NCBI RefSeq assembly: GCF_014384985.1
Contig: NZ_JACRSX010000022.1
Coordinates: forward strand, 1 to 45,617
Reading direction: 5' to 3'
DNA: 45,617 nucleotides
From: Jutongia huaianensis
GTDB lineage: Bacteria; Bacillota; Clostridia; Lachnospirales; Lachnospiraceae
Shown here: positions 27,619-36,775 of the stretch, in pieces
Layout of the letters: the number at the start of each line of letters is the position of its first letter
Numbering within the stretch: position 1 is the stretch's first letter
Made by a program: the position numbers and the translations under genes
The notes under the pieces: generated by a model
The model's input: only the letters and a program-made list of their open reading frames with translations
Told to the model about the DNA's origin: nothing
The model's database searches: none

Positions 27619-28812
27619 TCATTCCACATGAATCACATCCCGCAGCACATAATGAAATGTCGGTGCGGAGCTCTTTTCATTTTCCTGATATCCCTCCTTC
27701 AAAGAAATCACATCTTCTTTATTGTCCGGATCAACCCCGGTATAATCTCCCTGAAATACATTGATCTCTTTCTTTTTAAAGCTGCCGATCAGTTTTTCTA
27801 CTTTTTCTTTGGTTCCCGGTGCCGCAATCAGCTCATTGACCTCCAGCATCTGTACCCAGCTCTGATCAAATCCTGCCCCTGCATCATTTCCATTGATGTT
27901 GGCATCCAGCGAGCTTTCGATATCCTTCTCCGACAATACTGCCTCCACCGCTGCAGAAATATAAGGCTCCCAGTTGATCCGGCACCCGGTCAGATATGTG
28001 GTTGGCGCCACATCCGCCATACTCTGATTATATCCCACATGGTATACCACATGCTTTCCCTTGACTTCCTCACATGCCACGGCCGGTCCCGTAGTATCAG
28101 AATGCTGCGAGATGATCACACAGCCCTCATTGATCAACTGGGTCGCATATTTCTTTTCTAATGCGTAGCTTCCCCAGGTATTTGTATATTTCACTGTCAT
28201 TTCCGCTTCCGGTACAATGGATCTTACTCCCAGGAAAAATGCCGTATATCCGGAGATCACCTCCGCATACGGATAGGCTCCGACATATCCCACCTTTGCT
28301 TCATCTGCTGTAATCGTTTTCTCATCGATCAACTGCTTCAGCTTCATTCCCGCTGCCACACCGGAAATATAACGTCCCTGATAAATAGCTCCCATATAGG
28401 TATGATAATTGGAGAGTTTTGGTTCTTCGTTGGCATTAGAACAGGTAGACTGACAGAATTGAACCTTAGGATATTTCTCTGCCCATTGCTTTGCCTTTTC
28501 CCCAAATCCATAACTTGTGGTGAAAATAATATCACAGCCCGCCTCCACCAGGTCCTCTAAAATACCGTCTTCACTTCCCTCAGTGACATTAAACCGTGCA
28601 ATCGTCCGTACCCTGCTGCCATATTTTTTCTCTACCGCCTTCTGCGCCTTTACAAAATTGCCTGTATAAGCAGTACTGGTATCTCCCACATAAACAAATC
28701 CCACGGTAATGTTTCTCTGCTCACTGTCATCCTGCGTCAGCAGATGCAGACCAAAAGCTGCCAGTATCACAAACAATGCACTGCTGATCGTTATGATATA
28801 TATCCTTTTCAT
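27619..28812 (-). CDS. BMP/PnrA-family extracytoplasmic binding protein without a transporter
   Basis: 397 residues. An N-terminal membrane segment (about 4-25) has no lipobox cysteine, so the protein is probably held by an uncleaved anchor or cleaved as a secreted protein. The remainder is a BMP-type periplasmic-binding fold: VGFVYVGDTSTAYTGNFVKA, CDIIFTTSYGFGEKAKQWAEKYP, VGYVGAYPYAEVISGYTAFFLGVRS, VISQHSDTTGPAVACEE. BMP/PnrA proteins bind purine nucleosides for ABC import, but no permease or ATPase is near. It follows the HD-GYP sensor gene by 77 bp, so it may present a ligand to that sensor. Confidence 0.88.
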   Translation of the reverse strand: MKRIYIITISSALFVILAAFGLHLLTQDDSEQRNITVGFVYVGDTSTAYTGNFVKAQKAVEKKYGSRVRTIARFNVTEGSEDGILEDLVEAGCDIIFTTSYGFGEKAKQWAEKYPKVQFCQSTCSNANEEPKLSNYHTYMGAIYQGRYISGVAAGMKLKQLIDEKTITADEAKVGYVGAYPYAEVISGYTAFFLGVRSIVPEAEMTVKYTNTWGSYALEKKYATQLINEGCVIISQHSDTTGPAVACEEVKGKHVVYHVGYNQSMADVAPTTYLTGCRINWEPYISAAVEAVLSEKDIESSLDANINGNDAGAGFDQSWVQMLEVNELIAAPGTKEKVEKLIGSFKKKEINVFQGDYTGVDPDNKEDVISLKEGYQENEKSSAPTFHYVLRDVIHVE

Positions 28813-28889
28813 ACGAATCCTCTGTTCCTTTCCCAGCCCGAAAGCTTTGGGCCGCCGGCTCTAATATTTGCGAATTAATTTCACCCGCT

Positions 28890-31800
28890 TTATGAAATTT
28901 TATTTTCACTTGCTCCATAAAGCCCTTCGACATCAATGGTTCCATCCTCTAAGAGTCCCAGCATGATATCAACTAACCGGGGATCAAACTGCGTTCCTCT
29001 TCCTTTGCGAAGCTCCTCCAGCACAAAATCCAGATCAAGCTTCTTGCGGTATACACGGTTGGCCGTCATCGCATCAAACGCATCAGCAATTCCAATGATC
29101 CTTGCATTCAGAGGGATCTCCTCCCCCTTCAGACCATTTACATACCCCTTGCCATCATATCTCTCATGGTGGTAAAGAGCCCCCTCATCTACATGCTCAA
29201 TAAAGGTAAAATTCTTTAATATCTCGGCTCCCCTGAGTACATGGGACTTCATCACACCGTACTCTTCATCCGTCAGACGTCCCGCCTTATTCAGAATACG
29301 GTCCGGAATCGCAATCTTGCCAATATCATGAAGAAGTGCTGTTTTGCGGAGCACCTCCAGATCCTCTTTGCTGTAGCCCAGCTTCTCTGCGATCATCACA
29401 GAATATTCCGATACTCTCTGGGAATGCTGGCTGGTATTTTCATCCTTGGCATCCACCGTTCTTGCAATGGTAATGATCGTTTCATTACCCATCTGGATCT
29501 GATTTCTGGCAAGCTCTAACTCCTTCTTCTGGAGATTCAGCTTTTTCTGGATCTGTGTCCGAACGATCAGCCAGGTCAGATAGACGATCGCCAGCACCAA
29601 CACAATACCATAATAAACATAAAACCACCAGTGGTCGTAGATTTCCTTATCCTTGATGATCTGGTAAGTACTTTCCTCGATCACCTTCGTCCTTTGATGA
29701 TCATACACCGCCATATGAAAAATGTATTCTCCCGTAGGAAGATTGGTATATACAATATTTTTTAATTCACTTTGCGGAAGAATCGTCGGCTCTTTGTCGT
29801 AGCCCTCCAGCCAGACCCGGACATATGGGTCATTAATGGAATAATTGACCACCTCCGGTATGATCTCCACCCGGCTCACACCTCTTGAAATATGAAAGGC
29901 TTCCCCTCGTTCCACATAGGAGGTCTCTCCATCCATTTTGATAGACTTCATCAGCATACGATAAGAAAAATTATGGGAATTATAATCGTTCATATTCATA
30001 TATACTGTACCAAATCCACCGGATAGATATAAATTGTCTTTTTCGTCAATATAATTCCAGGCATTCGGGGTCAAAGATTCCTGCAGGCCTTTGGCAGCAT
30101 TTAACAGATCATAATCCAGTTTTTCTCCGTTTTCCAGTTTCTTTTTGTCCACAACGTAGATTCCTGCGGAGCTAAGAACAAAAACCTCCCCCTTCTTTCC
30201 CTCCACAATATCGTAGTTGTTATAATATGGGAAATTATCCAGAATACGAATTTTATCGTTTTTCATAAAACAGAGACTGTTGCTTGTTACGATAAACATT
30301 CCACCATGATCGGTATCCTCCACCATACGCAGGATCACTTCTGAACTTAAGCCATTTATTTTTTTGTAATGGCTCTGAACCTTATGATCCCGTATCACCG
30401 CGATACCATTTCCATCTGTCCCCGCCAGAAGAGTACCATCTTTCTTCTGGAACATACACAATACCCTGGGATTGGATAATCCATCTGATGCACCAATATT
30501 TTCAGTCACCGTTCCATTTTTAACAAAGGATATGCCAAGATCTCCTGCCAGAGCAATGGTTCCATCCTTTAATTCCATCGCTGTACGAAATTTATCCCCC
30601 AAAAGACCGTCTTTTTCCGAATAGATCCGGAGTGATCCATCCTCTGACACTTTCCAGACACCTTCTCCGGAAGTACATATCCAAAGATTTTCCTGACTGT
30701 CCTCCATCAGACAGCGTACACGGATCCCCTCCAGTTTTTTTGATAAGGATGTATGTTTTTCTCTGGTCATAACACCATCCACAACCTTCAGACCACTGTC
30801 CGTTCCAAAATAGACATCACCTCTCCACTTGATCACGGTGTTCACAACATCCTCTTCCAATCCTGCTTCTGTAAAGATCTCTGTAAAAACAGATTTGCAC
30901 ATCCGAAGCAGTCCCAGACGTGACGAGGTAAACCAGAGATTTCCCTGATAATCCATAAGCATATGATCAATGGAACTGTTAAACTTATTGGTATTCACAC
31001 TTTGATAATTTCCGGAGATATCTAAAAAACCGGCTCCATTATCTGCACAGATAAAAATTTCCTGATTTTCCGACATATGAAGTGATTTTATATTGGTAAG
31101 AGTTCCACAGGAAACAGTCCTGCATTTCTGCAGCTTTCCATCCTTTAACTTATATATTTCAATGCAGTTGTCAGTTCTTCCCACATATAATCTGCCATGA
31201 TCATCAAACATGCAGCAGGAATATGCCGCACGGTATGCTTTCCTTTGCAGATGCTGTATCACTTTCCCCCGCGAAAGCAAATACAGGCTTCCTTCATCCG
31301 TCACTGCCGCCACATGATCCTTCTGGTCTGCCGACAAACTCTTTGTATAGGTAACCTCAGAAACAATATCACTGACTGAAAGGCCACCCGACAATGATAC
31401 GATTGCAAGGGCATCCGAAGTTCCCACATAAAATGTTCCGTCCGAACATTCCGTGACACAGCGCACCGAATCCGCCGGAAGTCCCTGGGATGAATCCACC
31501 ACATTGGATATCTCCTCATTAATACAGATGGACACACCACTGTCATTTGTTCCGATCCAAAGTCTTCCTGCCTCATCCGTATACAAACAGTTTACATTTT
31601 TGACGGAATCATAATGGTTCATCCACTGAAACCGGCTTCCGTTATACCGGTAAAGCCCGCCGTATGTTCCAATCCACAAAATACCATCCTTTGTCTGGGC
31701 AATATCATTTGCCTTGCCACCCGGAAGTCCGTTATTGTCATTGTAAATCGTCTGCACATACATATTATAAGAATGATCCTGTGTATTCTGTGCAGACACA

Positions 31801-32447
31801 GCCATAGGATTCCACAACACCGACCCCAGCAGCAAAAAAACGATCACAATGCTGGTTTTCATATGATTCGGACTAATCCTGGGTGTCTTTTCCTCATTTT
31901 GGCGTGTTTTATATCCGTGCCAGAGACGAAGTCCCACAAAAAACGCCACCAGCGTAACTACCTTATCCAAAAAATCTACATAAAACTCACCGATCACGCC
32001 ACGCATCCATGAGCGAAGCCCCATCTGCCCCAGCAGATCGATCACACCATCCCCCCAGATATTGCCGGTTCTCCCACTGTAAAATACATAATTCAGCGGA
32101 ACAGACACGCCAACGGAAAGCAGCGTGATCAGAAAGCTCAGGGACATTGTCTTAAAAAGATCCTTCAAATAGCCCTTCGATGCATAATAACCGGTCAATA
32201 TACCAACAGCAATATTCGTCAAAGCATAGACATAAGAAGTCTTATAATAAAACCCATATATCACATTGGTAGCAGCTCCTACAACTCCTCCGCAAAACGG
32301 TCCCAACGCATATGCACTGCATACGGTTCCGAACGAATCCATCCATACCGGAAGCTGTCCTGCTGCTGCAATCCATTTACCAAGACAATTTATCAGAATA
32401 CATCCGATCACAAACAGACTGATCTGATAATTCTTCCTGTGCTGCAT
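28890..32447 (-). CDS. Chimeric sensor: ECF-S-like membrane domain, Reg_prop propeller, Y_Y_Y, HD-GYP (about 1185 aa)
   Basis: Order: about six N-terminal membrane helices (10-185) resembling ECF-transporter substrate-binding (S) subunits; another helix (~198-215); two-component-regulator propeller repeats (about 235-800; ILWIGTYGGLYRYNG, LWIGTNDSG, LWFTSSRLGLLRM, LWICTSGEGVW); a Y_Y_Y domain (~830-905); a helix (~915-940); a coiled coil; and an HD-GYP domain with HD at 1040-1041. The GYP triplet is GYV (1101-1103, DGKGYVNGLKGEEIP), while metal ligands and the HHERYDG motif remain. It should degrade c-di-GMP in response to an external or membrane ligand. The longer frame starts at 32498, but that is upstream of the inferred start of transcription; the ATG at 32447 lies 7 nt after AGAGAGG. 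Confidence 0.9.
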   Translation of the reverse strand: MQHRKNYQISLFVIGCILINCLGKWIAAAGQLPVWMDSFGTVCSAYALGPFCGGVVGAATNVIYGFYYKTSYVYALTNIAVGILTGYYASKGYLKDLFKTMSLSFLITLLSVGVSVPLNYVFYSGRTGNIWGDGVIDLLGQMGLRSWMRGVIGEFYVDFLDKVVTLVAFFVGLRLWHGYKTRQNEEKTPRISPNHMKTSIVIVFLLLGSVLWNPMAVSAQNTQDHSYNMYVQTIYNDNNGLPGGKANDIAQTKDGILWIGTYGGLYRYNGSRFQWMNHYDSVKNVNCLYTDEAGRLWIGTNDSGVSICINEEISNVVDSSQGLPADSVRCVTECSDGTFYVGTSDALAIVSLSGGLSVSDIVSEVTYTKSLSADQKDHVAAVTDEGSLYLLSRGKVIQHLQRKAYRAAYSCCMFDDHGRLYVGRTDNCIEIYKLKDGKLQKCRTVSCGTLTNIKSLHMSENQEIFICADNGAGFLDISGNYQSVNTNKFNSSIDHMLMDYQGNLWFTSSRLGLLRMCKSVFTEIFTEAGLEEDVVNTVIKWRGDVYFGTDSGLKVVDGVMTREKHTSLSKKLEGIRVRCLMEDSQENLWICTSGEGVWKVSEDGSLRIYSEKDGLLGDKFRTAMELKDGTIALAGDLGISFVKNGTVTENIGASDGLSNPRVLCMFQKKDGTLLAGTDGNGIAVIRDHKVQSHYKKINGLSSEVILRMVEDTDHGGMFIVTSNSLCFMKNDKIRILDNFPYYNNYDIVEGKKGEVFVLSSAGIYVVDKKKLENGEKLDYDLLNAAKGLQESLTPNAWNYIDEKDNLYLSGGFGTVYMNMNDYNSHNFSYRMLMKSIKMDGETSYVERGEAFHISRGVSRVEIIPEVVNYSINDPYVRVWLEGYDKEPTILPQSELKNIVYTNLPTGEYIFHMAVYDHQRTKVIEESTYQIIKDKEIYDHWWFYVYYGIVLVLAIVYLTWLIVRTQIQKKLNLQKKELELARNQIQMGNETIITIARTVDAKDENTSQHSQRVSEYSVMIAEKLGYSKEDLEVLRKTALLHDIGKIAIPDRILNKAGRLTDEEYGVMKSHVLRGAEILKNFTFIEHVDEGALYHHERYDGKGYVNGLKGEEIPLNARIIGIADAFDAMTANRVYRKKLDLDFVLEELRKGRGTQFDPRLVDIMLGLLEDGTIDVEGLYGASENKIS

Positions 32448-32497
32448 TTTCATACCTCTCTTTCCTGATGTCCAAATTTTTCCTTTGCACCACAACA

Positions 32498-32526
32498 ATT
32501 ATAAACGTATTTTTATAATGAGACAA
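32498..32526 (-). promoter_or_regulatory. Promoter of the HD-GYP/BMP operon
   Basis: On the minus strand TTGTCT (32521-32526), 17-bp spacer, TATAAT (32498-32503). It rules out translation from the upstream ATG at 32498. Confidence 0.65.
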
Positions 32527-32685
32527 GCAGTTTCATAGCATTTCTTTTTCGATTTTGTATTTTTATGATATGTGTGATAAACTCAAGCGTGATAAAACAA
32601 GTTTCTGTACAAAATTAACATATGTATAAAATATTCCTTACACAGAAAAAGCATATAAAATAACACAACAAGGGGAGGATACAAT

Positions 32686-33630
32686 ATGATTTCTATTGAT
32701 CTGATCACAGGATTTCTGGGTTCCGGAAAAACAACTTTTATTAAGAAATATGCAAAATACCTGATCGATCAGGGTAAAAATATTGGAATATTAGAAAATG
32801 ATTTCGGTGCTGTGAATGTGGATGCCATGCTGCTTCAGGATATTCTGGGCGACAACTGCACTTTGGAAATGGTGGCAGGCGGATGTGATGCCGACTGCCA
32901 CAGACGACGTTTTAAAACAAAGCTGATCGCTATGGGAATGTGTGGTTATGACCGGGTTTTAGTGGAACCTTCGGGAATTTTTGATATGGATGAGTTTTTT
33001 GATGCCCTGCACGAGGATCCACTGGACCGCTGGTATCAGATTGGAAACGTAATCACGATCATTGATGCCAATCTGGATACGGCACTCTCCGAATCTTCCC
33101 GTTTTCTTCTTGCCTCCCAGGCAGCCCAGGCGGGTACGATCCTTTACAGCCATGTACAGGAGACGGAGGCTTCCGTCATCTCCTCCACAAGCCGGTATGT
33201 ATCCGGTCTGCTTGAAAAGCTGCAGTGTCCGGCTCCGTCCGGCCAGCTTATCCTGCAGAAGGACTGGGACAAACTGGTTCCGAACGACTTTGAGAAGATT
33301 ATGCACTCCGGCTATCATTCTGCCGATTACCGAAAGCTGTGGCTGGACGAAAAAAAGACCTATGACAGCCTCTATTTTATGAATATGGAGTTTACCGAAA
33401 GCTTTCTGCTGGAATCCTGTGTCAAAATATTAAAAGACCCTGCCTGTGGCAAGGTCTTTCGTATCAAAGGTTTTCAAAAGCTTCCGGACAATACCTGGAT
33501 CGCCGTCAATGCAACCCACCAAAAAACAGAGATCCATCCGATTCCAAACGGGCAGGCAATCCTCATTGTCATTGGGGAAGGGCTGCATCCGGAAGCAATT
33601 GAATCCTACTGGGGAAAGTCAAAACCATAA
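32686..33630 (+). CDS. CobW/COG0523-family GTPase lacking the usual CxCC motif
   Basis: 314 residues. Walker A GFLGSGKTT (9-17), ENDFGAVNVD as switch region, Walker B-like VLVEPSG and a C-terminal CobW_C-like domain. COG0523 proteins are metallochaperones that hand Zn, Co or Fe to target enzymes; they normally carry GCxCC at this point, but here the sequence is GGCDADCHRRR (C67, C71), which alters the metal site. Ribosome binding site GGGGAGG, 7 nt before ATG. It is alone, convergent with the MATE gene. Its metal is unknown; a corrinoid-related gene lies 1.5 kb away. Confidence 0.88.
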   Translation: MISIDLITGFLGSGKTTFIKKYAKYLIDQGKNIGILENDFGAVNVDAMLLQDILGDNCTLEMVAGGCDADCHRRRFKTKLIAMGMCGYDRVLVEPSGIFDMDEFFDALHEDPLDRWYQIGNVITIIDANLDTALSESSRFLLASQAAQAGTILYSHVQETEASVISSTSRYVSGLLEKLQCPAPSGQLILQKDWDKLVPNDFEKIMHSGYHSADYRKLWLDEKKTYDSLYFMNMEFTESFLLESCVKILKDPACGKVFRIKGFQKLPDNTWIAVNATHQKTEIHPIPNGQAILIVIGEGLHPEAIESYWGKSKP

Positions 33631-33634
33631 TCAA

Positions 33635-33657
33635 AGAGGATGTTGTGCCTGTCCTCT
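33635..33657. terminator. Weak hairpin between convergent genes
   Basis: AGAGGA (33635-33640) with TCCTCT (33652-33657), followed by ACAAATTTATTT. Short stem, so support is modest. Confidence 0.4.
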
Positions 33658-33679
33658 ACAAATTTATTTCAAATTCCGC

Positions 33680-35068
33680 CTATGCCTCCATGGGAATCTT
33701 CTGAATAATTGTACGATAGATCCGGATCAGGAATGTCAAAGATACCGCAAAGGAAATGACCTCCGCAATCGGGAAGGACCACCATACCATCTGAAGTCCT
33801 CCGATCCTTGCCAGAATATACGCTGCCGGGATCAGTACAAACAACTGACGCATGATGGATACGATCATGCTGAACACAGCCTTGCCAAGTGCCTGGAATA
33901 CGGTACCGGCAATAATACAAAACCATGCGATCAGATAATGGATTCCTATGATCCGGAGTGCCGGTACACCGATCGCCAGCAGATTATCGGAGGCATTGAA
34001 CAGCCCCAGAAGTGTCTGCGGAATCGTCTCAAACAGCAGGAATCCAATAAAAGTCAGGCAAAATGCCACCGTCAAGCTGAGCTTGATGGTATGTATCATA
34101 CGCTTTCTCTTCTGGGCGCCATAATTATATGCGATGATCGGAGTAATCCCATTGTTCAGTCCGAATACCGGCATAAAAAAGAAGCTCTGCAGCTTGAAAT
34201 AAACGCCAAAGACTGCTGTCGCCGTAGAAGAAAAATCAATCAGAATACGGTTCATACAATATGTCATAACCGATCCAATGGACTGCATAATGATGGATGG
34301 AATACCAACGGCATATATATTTCCAATAATCTTTCCGTCCGGGCGGAAGCTCTTCAGCTCTACATTAACCTCATGATTAAATTTATGATGACATGTCCCT
34401 GCTACGACACCGGCCACACATTGTCCGATAACTGTAGCAACGGCAGCACCTGTCACTCCCATTTTAGGTGCACCACATAAACCAAAGATCAGAATGGGAT
34501 CCAGAATAATATTGGTCACCGCTCCCGTCAACTGAGAGGTCATACTAAAGATCGTTTTTCCTGTAGAAGTCAGCAGACGCTCAAAGAAAAACTGTGTAAA
34601 CAATCCAAAAGAAAAGATCATTACCGTGCTGAGATACTCAATTCCCATGGTCATGATCTCCTGATCCGCACTGCCTGTCTGACTGGCATAAAACGGTCTC
34701 ACCACGGTAAATCCAAGGATCAGAAATAAAAAATAACTCAGAATATAAATAAATGCACCATTGGTAGCAATCCGATTAGCCCGTTTCTGGTTCTTCTCTC
34801 CTAAAGATCTGGAGACAAGAGCATTCATACCGACACCGGTGCCGGCTCCCACAGCGATCAAAAGCGTCTGAAGGGGAAATGCCAGAGAAACAGCGGTCAG
34901 TGCATTTTCTGAAAGCTTTGCCACAAAGATACTGTCCACAATATTGTACAATGCCTGTACCAGCATAGAAACCATCATGGGCAGTGACATATTAAAAACC
35001 AATTTTCCGATCGGCATTGTCCCCATTTTATTTTCTGCAACAGGGGTAGAATTCTGATTTTCGTTCAT
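33680..35068 (-). CDS. MATE-family efflux transporter
   Basis: 462 residues with the two-lobe, 12-helix MATE pattern: ALYNIVDSIFVAKLSENALTAVSLAFPLQ in lobe 1, GAGTGVGMNALVSRSLGEKN, and in lobe 2 FFMPVFGLNNGITPIIAYNYGAQKRKRM. It matches the clostridial DinF/NorM-like subgroup, which exports cationic drugs or metabolites using Na+ or H+. Substrate unknown. It is read 128 bp after the corrinoid-related gene and may share its transcript. Confidence 0.95.
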   Translation of the reverse strand: MNENQNSTPVAENKMGTMPIGKLVFNMSLPMMVSMLVQALYNIVDSIFVAKLSENALTAVSLAFPLQTLLIAVGAGTGVGMNALVSRSLGEKNQKRANRIATNGAFIYILSYFLFLILGFTVVRPFYASQTGSADQEIMTMGIEYLSTVMIFSFGLFTQFFFERLLTSTGKTIFSMTSQLTGAVTNIILDPILIFGLCGAPKMGVTGAAVATVIGQCVAGVVAGTCHHKFNHEVNVELKSFRPDGKIIGNIYAVGIPSIIMQSIGSVMTYCMNRILIDFSSTATAVFGVYFKLQSFFFMPVFGLNNGITPIIAYNYGAQKRKRMIHTIKLSLTVAFCLTFIGFLLFETIPQTLLGLFNASDNLLAIGVPALRIIGIHYLIAWFCIIAGTVFQALGKAVFSMIVSIMRQLFVLIPAAYILARIGGLQMVWWSFPIAEVISFAVSLTFLIRIYRTIIQKIPMEA

Positions 35069-35196
35069 AATGATCCAACATTCCTTTCCACTCAGCTCAC
35101 AAACTTCTTTCGGAGCATTTATCTTTTTCTATTTTATATGTCCAAAAGGATATTTTATCATGGATCGAATTGCTTTGGCAACCCTTTTGAAGAATC

Positions 35197-36147
35197 TTAG
35201 ATAGGCTTTTTATGGTAATTGACACAGAACCGGCAGCCATCTTTCCCTCCGATACAACTGACACAGTCCCCACAATTTGACAGAATATCCTCCCTGCTGA
35301 CCAGATAGATCCCCACAATACTCATCGACGGATCCATTTTCTCATCCTTCCAGCGGATTCCCAGCTTTTCTGTATCCATCAGCTTTAACAGCTTTGGCAC
35401 CGCCGCCATCTCCATTCCATAAAATCCCGGTCCAAAGGAAGGGCTGCAGTAATGTCTGCTCATAACGCTGTGCTTTCTCTCCAGATATCCCTGTACCCAC
35501 TCCCGCACCACATCCATACAGGCAATCTGAAAAATCTCCAGATAATATTGTGTCAGCAGTGAATCTGTCTCCTCCATTTCAAATAACGGTGCGTGAAAGG
35601 CATATACATACCCTGTCTCAATCTGACTCCGTTCAATACGCTCCAGCACATTGCAGTAAATTTCCTGCTTTCCAAATATAAAACGGTCTTCCCGGACACA
35701 CTCCTTTGCAAAAGGCTGTAGCAATACATTGAGACGATAGAGATATTTATGTTTTTCCAGAATATTAGTGATACTGCTGATCGCCGTTGCCCGGTGCTGC
35801 CGGTGCATTTCCGGCTCCATCTGCTCCCAGGATGCGATCTGCGCCATTCTGTCCCATATCTGTTCCCGCAGATTCCATATGTTAATAGAAATTTCCTGAT
35901 CCTGCCGTCCCAGCTCCTCCAATACCTTTTCATACATTTCCGGACGGTGCACCACCGTGCAGCTACTGCAATCCTTGATCCGCTGCCCCTTTCCGTTCAG
36001 GATATAATCCGGATGCCCCAGACAGGGTTCCTTCAGATATAATGGGCAGTAACAGAACAGGCAGTTAAAGGAAGATGAGTCTGCAACATCGTGACATGGA
36101 AAATATTCACATTGTTTGTTTTGATAAAATTTGTAGGTGTTGTTCAT
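35197..36147 (-). CDS. Cysteine-rich small domain fused to a MetH-activation-like/corrinoid-related domain
   Basis: Residues about 8-75 match the cysteine-rich small domain seen with cobalamin genes (CEYFPCHDV, FNCLFCYCPLY, KDCSSCTVVHRPEMYEKVL), probably binding zinc or an Fe-S centre. The C-terminal half resembles the B12-dependent methionine synthase activation region (SPSFGPGFYGMEMAAVPKLL, PSMSIVGIYLVS) and ends with another cluster CGDCVSCIGGKDGCRFC. This suggests a reductive activator or sensor of a corrinoid protein. No corrinoid methyltransferase is in the window. The fusion arrangement is from my own reading; the exact function is unproven. Confidence 0.75.
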   Translation of the reverse strand: MNNTYKFYQNKQCEYFPCHDVADSSSFNCLFCYCPLYLKEPCLGHPDYILNGKGQRIKDCSSCTVVHRPEMYEKVLEELGRQDQEISINIWNLREQIWDRMAQIASWEQMEPEMHRQHRATAISSITNILEKHKYLYRLNVLLQPFAKECVREDRFIFGKQEIYCNVLERIERSQIETGYVYAFHAPLFEMEETDSLLTQYYLEIFQIACMDVVREWVQGYLERKHSVMSRHYCSPSFGPGFYGMEMAAVPKLLKLMDTEKLGIRWKDEKMDPSMSIVGIYLVSREDILSNCGDCVSCIGGKDGCRFCVNYHKKPI

Positions 36148-36241
36148 GTTAATATTAAACTCCTTAATTTACATAAACCATATATCGGAATCACAATATA
36201 TTGATATACTCATTTTACATTTATGTATTAAATACTCATAA

Positions 36242-36775
36242 TCAAAGAATAAACTGCTTTTTTCTTGCCTGCTCCTCATTAAGAATAATAAAATCTGGTA
36301 TTTTCCAAATCCGCATCTCTTTTCTCAGCTCTTTCCGAAACTTATCCCGAAACGGATCTAACCATGCAATCTCTGCATTTTTTACTATTAAAATCAAGCG
36401 CATATTCAAGTTTTCTGCATCTTTTAATTGATCCGGCATTCCATCTTGTGAATATCTCTTTAACACAATGTTTGCATATAAATTAAGAGAATGGCGCATC
36501 TTTTCAACAATCTCTTGTATGTACTCCTGATACTTAATTTTCTTTTCTTCGGAAGAATCTGCCGTAGTTTTTCCTTATATTGTGCACTATCCTCTATTTG
36601 GAAAATAATAATCACAAAATAAGAATGACTTGTAATAAACACCTGAAGTCCCATTTCATTTGCAATATTATCAATCATATCCAAAAACTGACACACTGCT
36701 TTAGGATGTAATGCTGATTCTATCTCGTCTATAAAAATAATGGAATTTCTGCCTAAATATCCATTTGCAAGAAGC
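36242..36775 (-). pseudogene. Remnant of an AAA-family ATPase locus
   Basis: One frame (about 36547-36775) reads KLLANGYLGRNSIIFIDEIE then ALHP and LQVFITSHSYFV: the Walker B and following strand of an OLD/AAA_21-type ATPase, with Walker A missing. It then loses similarity. Another frame (about 36242-36555) encodes KYQEYIQEIVEKMRHSLNLY and a basic C-terminus ending in IPDFIILNEEQARKK, possibly the tail of the same protein or a partner. The upstream end is cut by the CYTH gene. Probably an abandoned defence-type or similar gene. Confidence 0.6.

Noticed and set aside
33446..34480. 344-residue plus-strand frame across the CobW 3' end and the MATE gene
   Set aside because: Overlaps two well-supported genes and has no domain resemblance.
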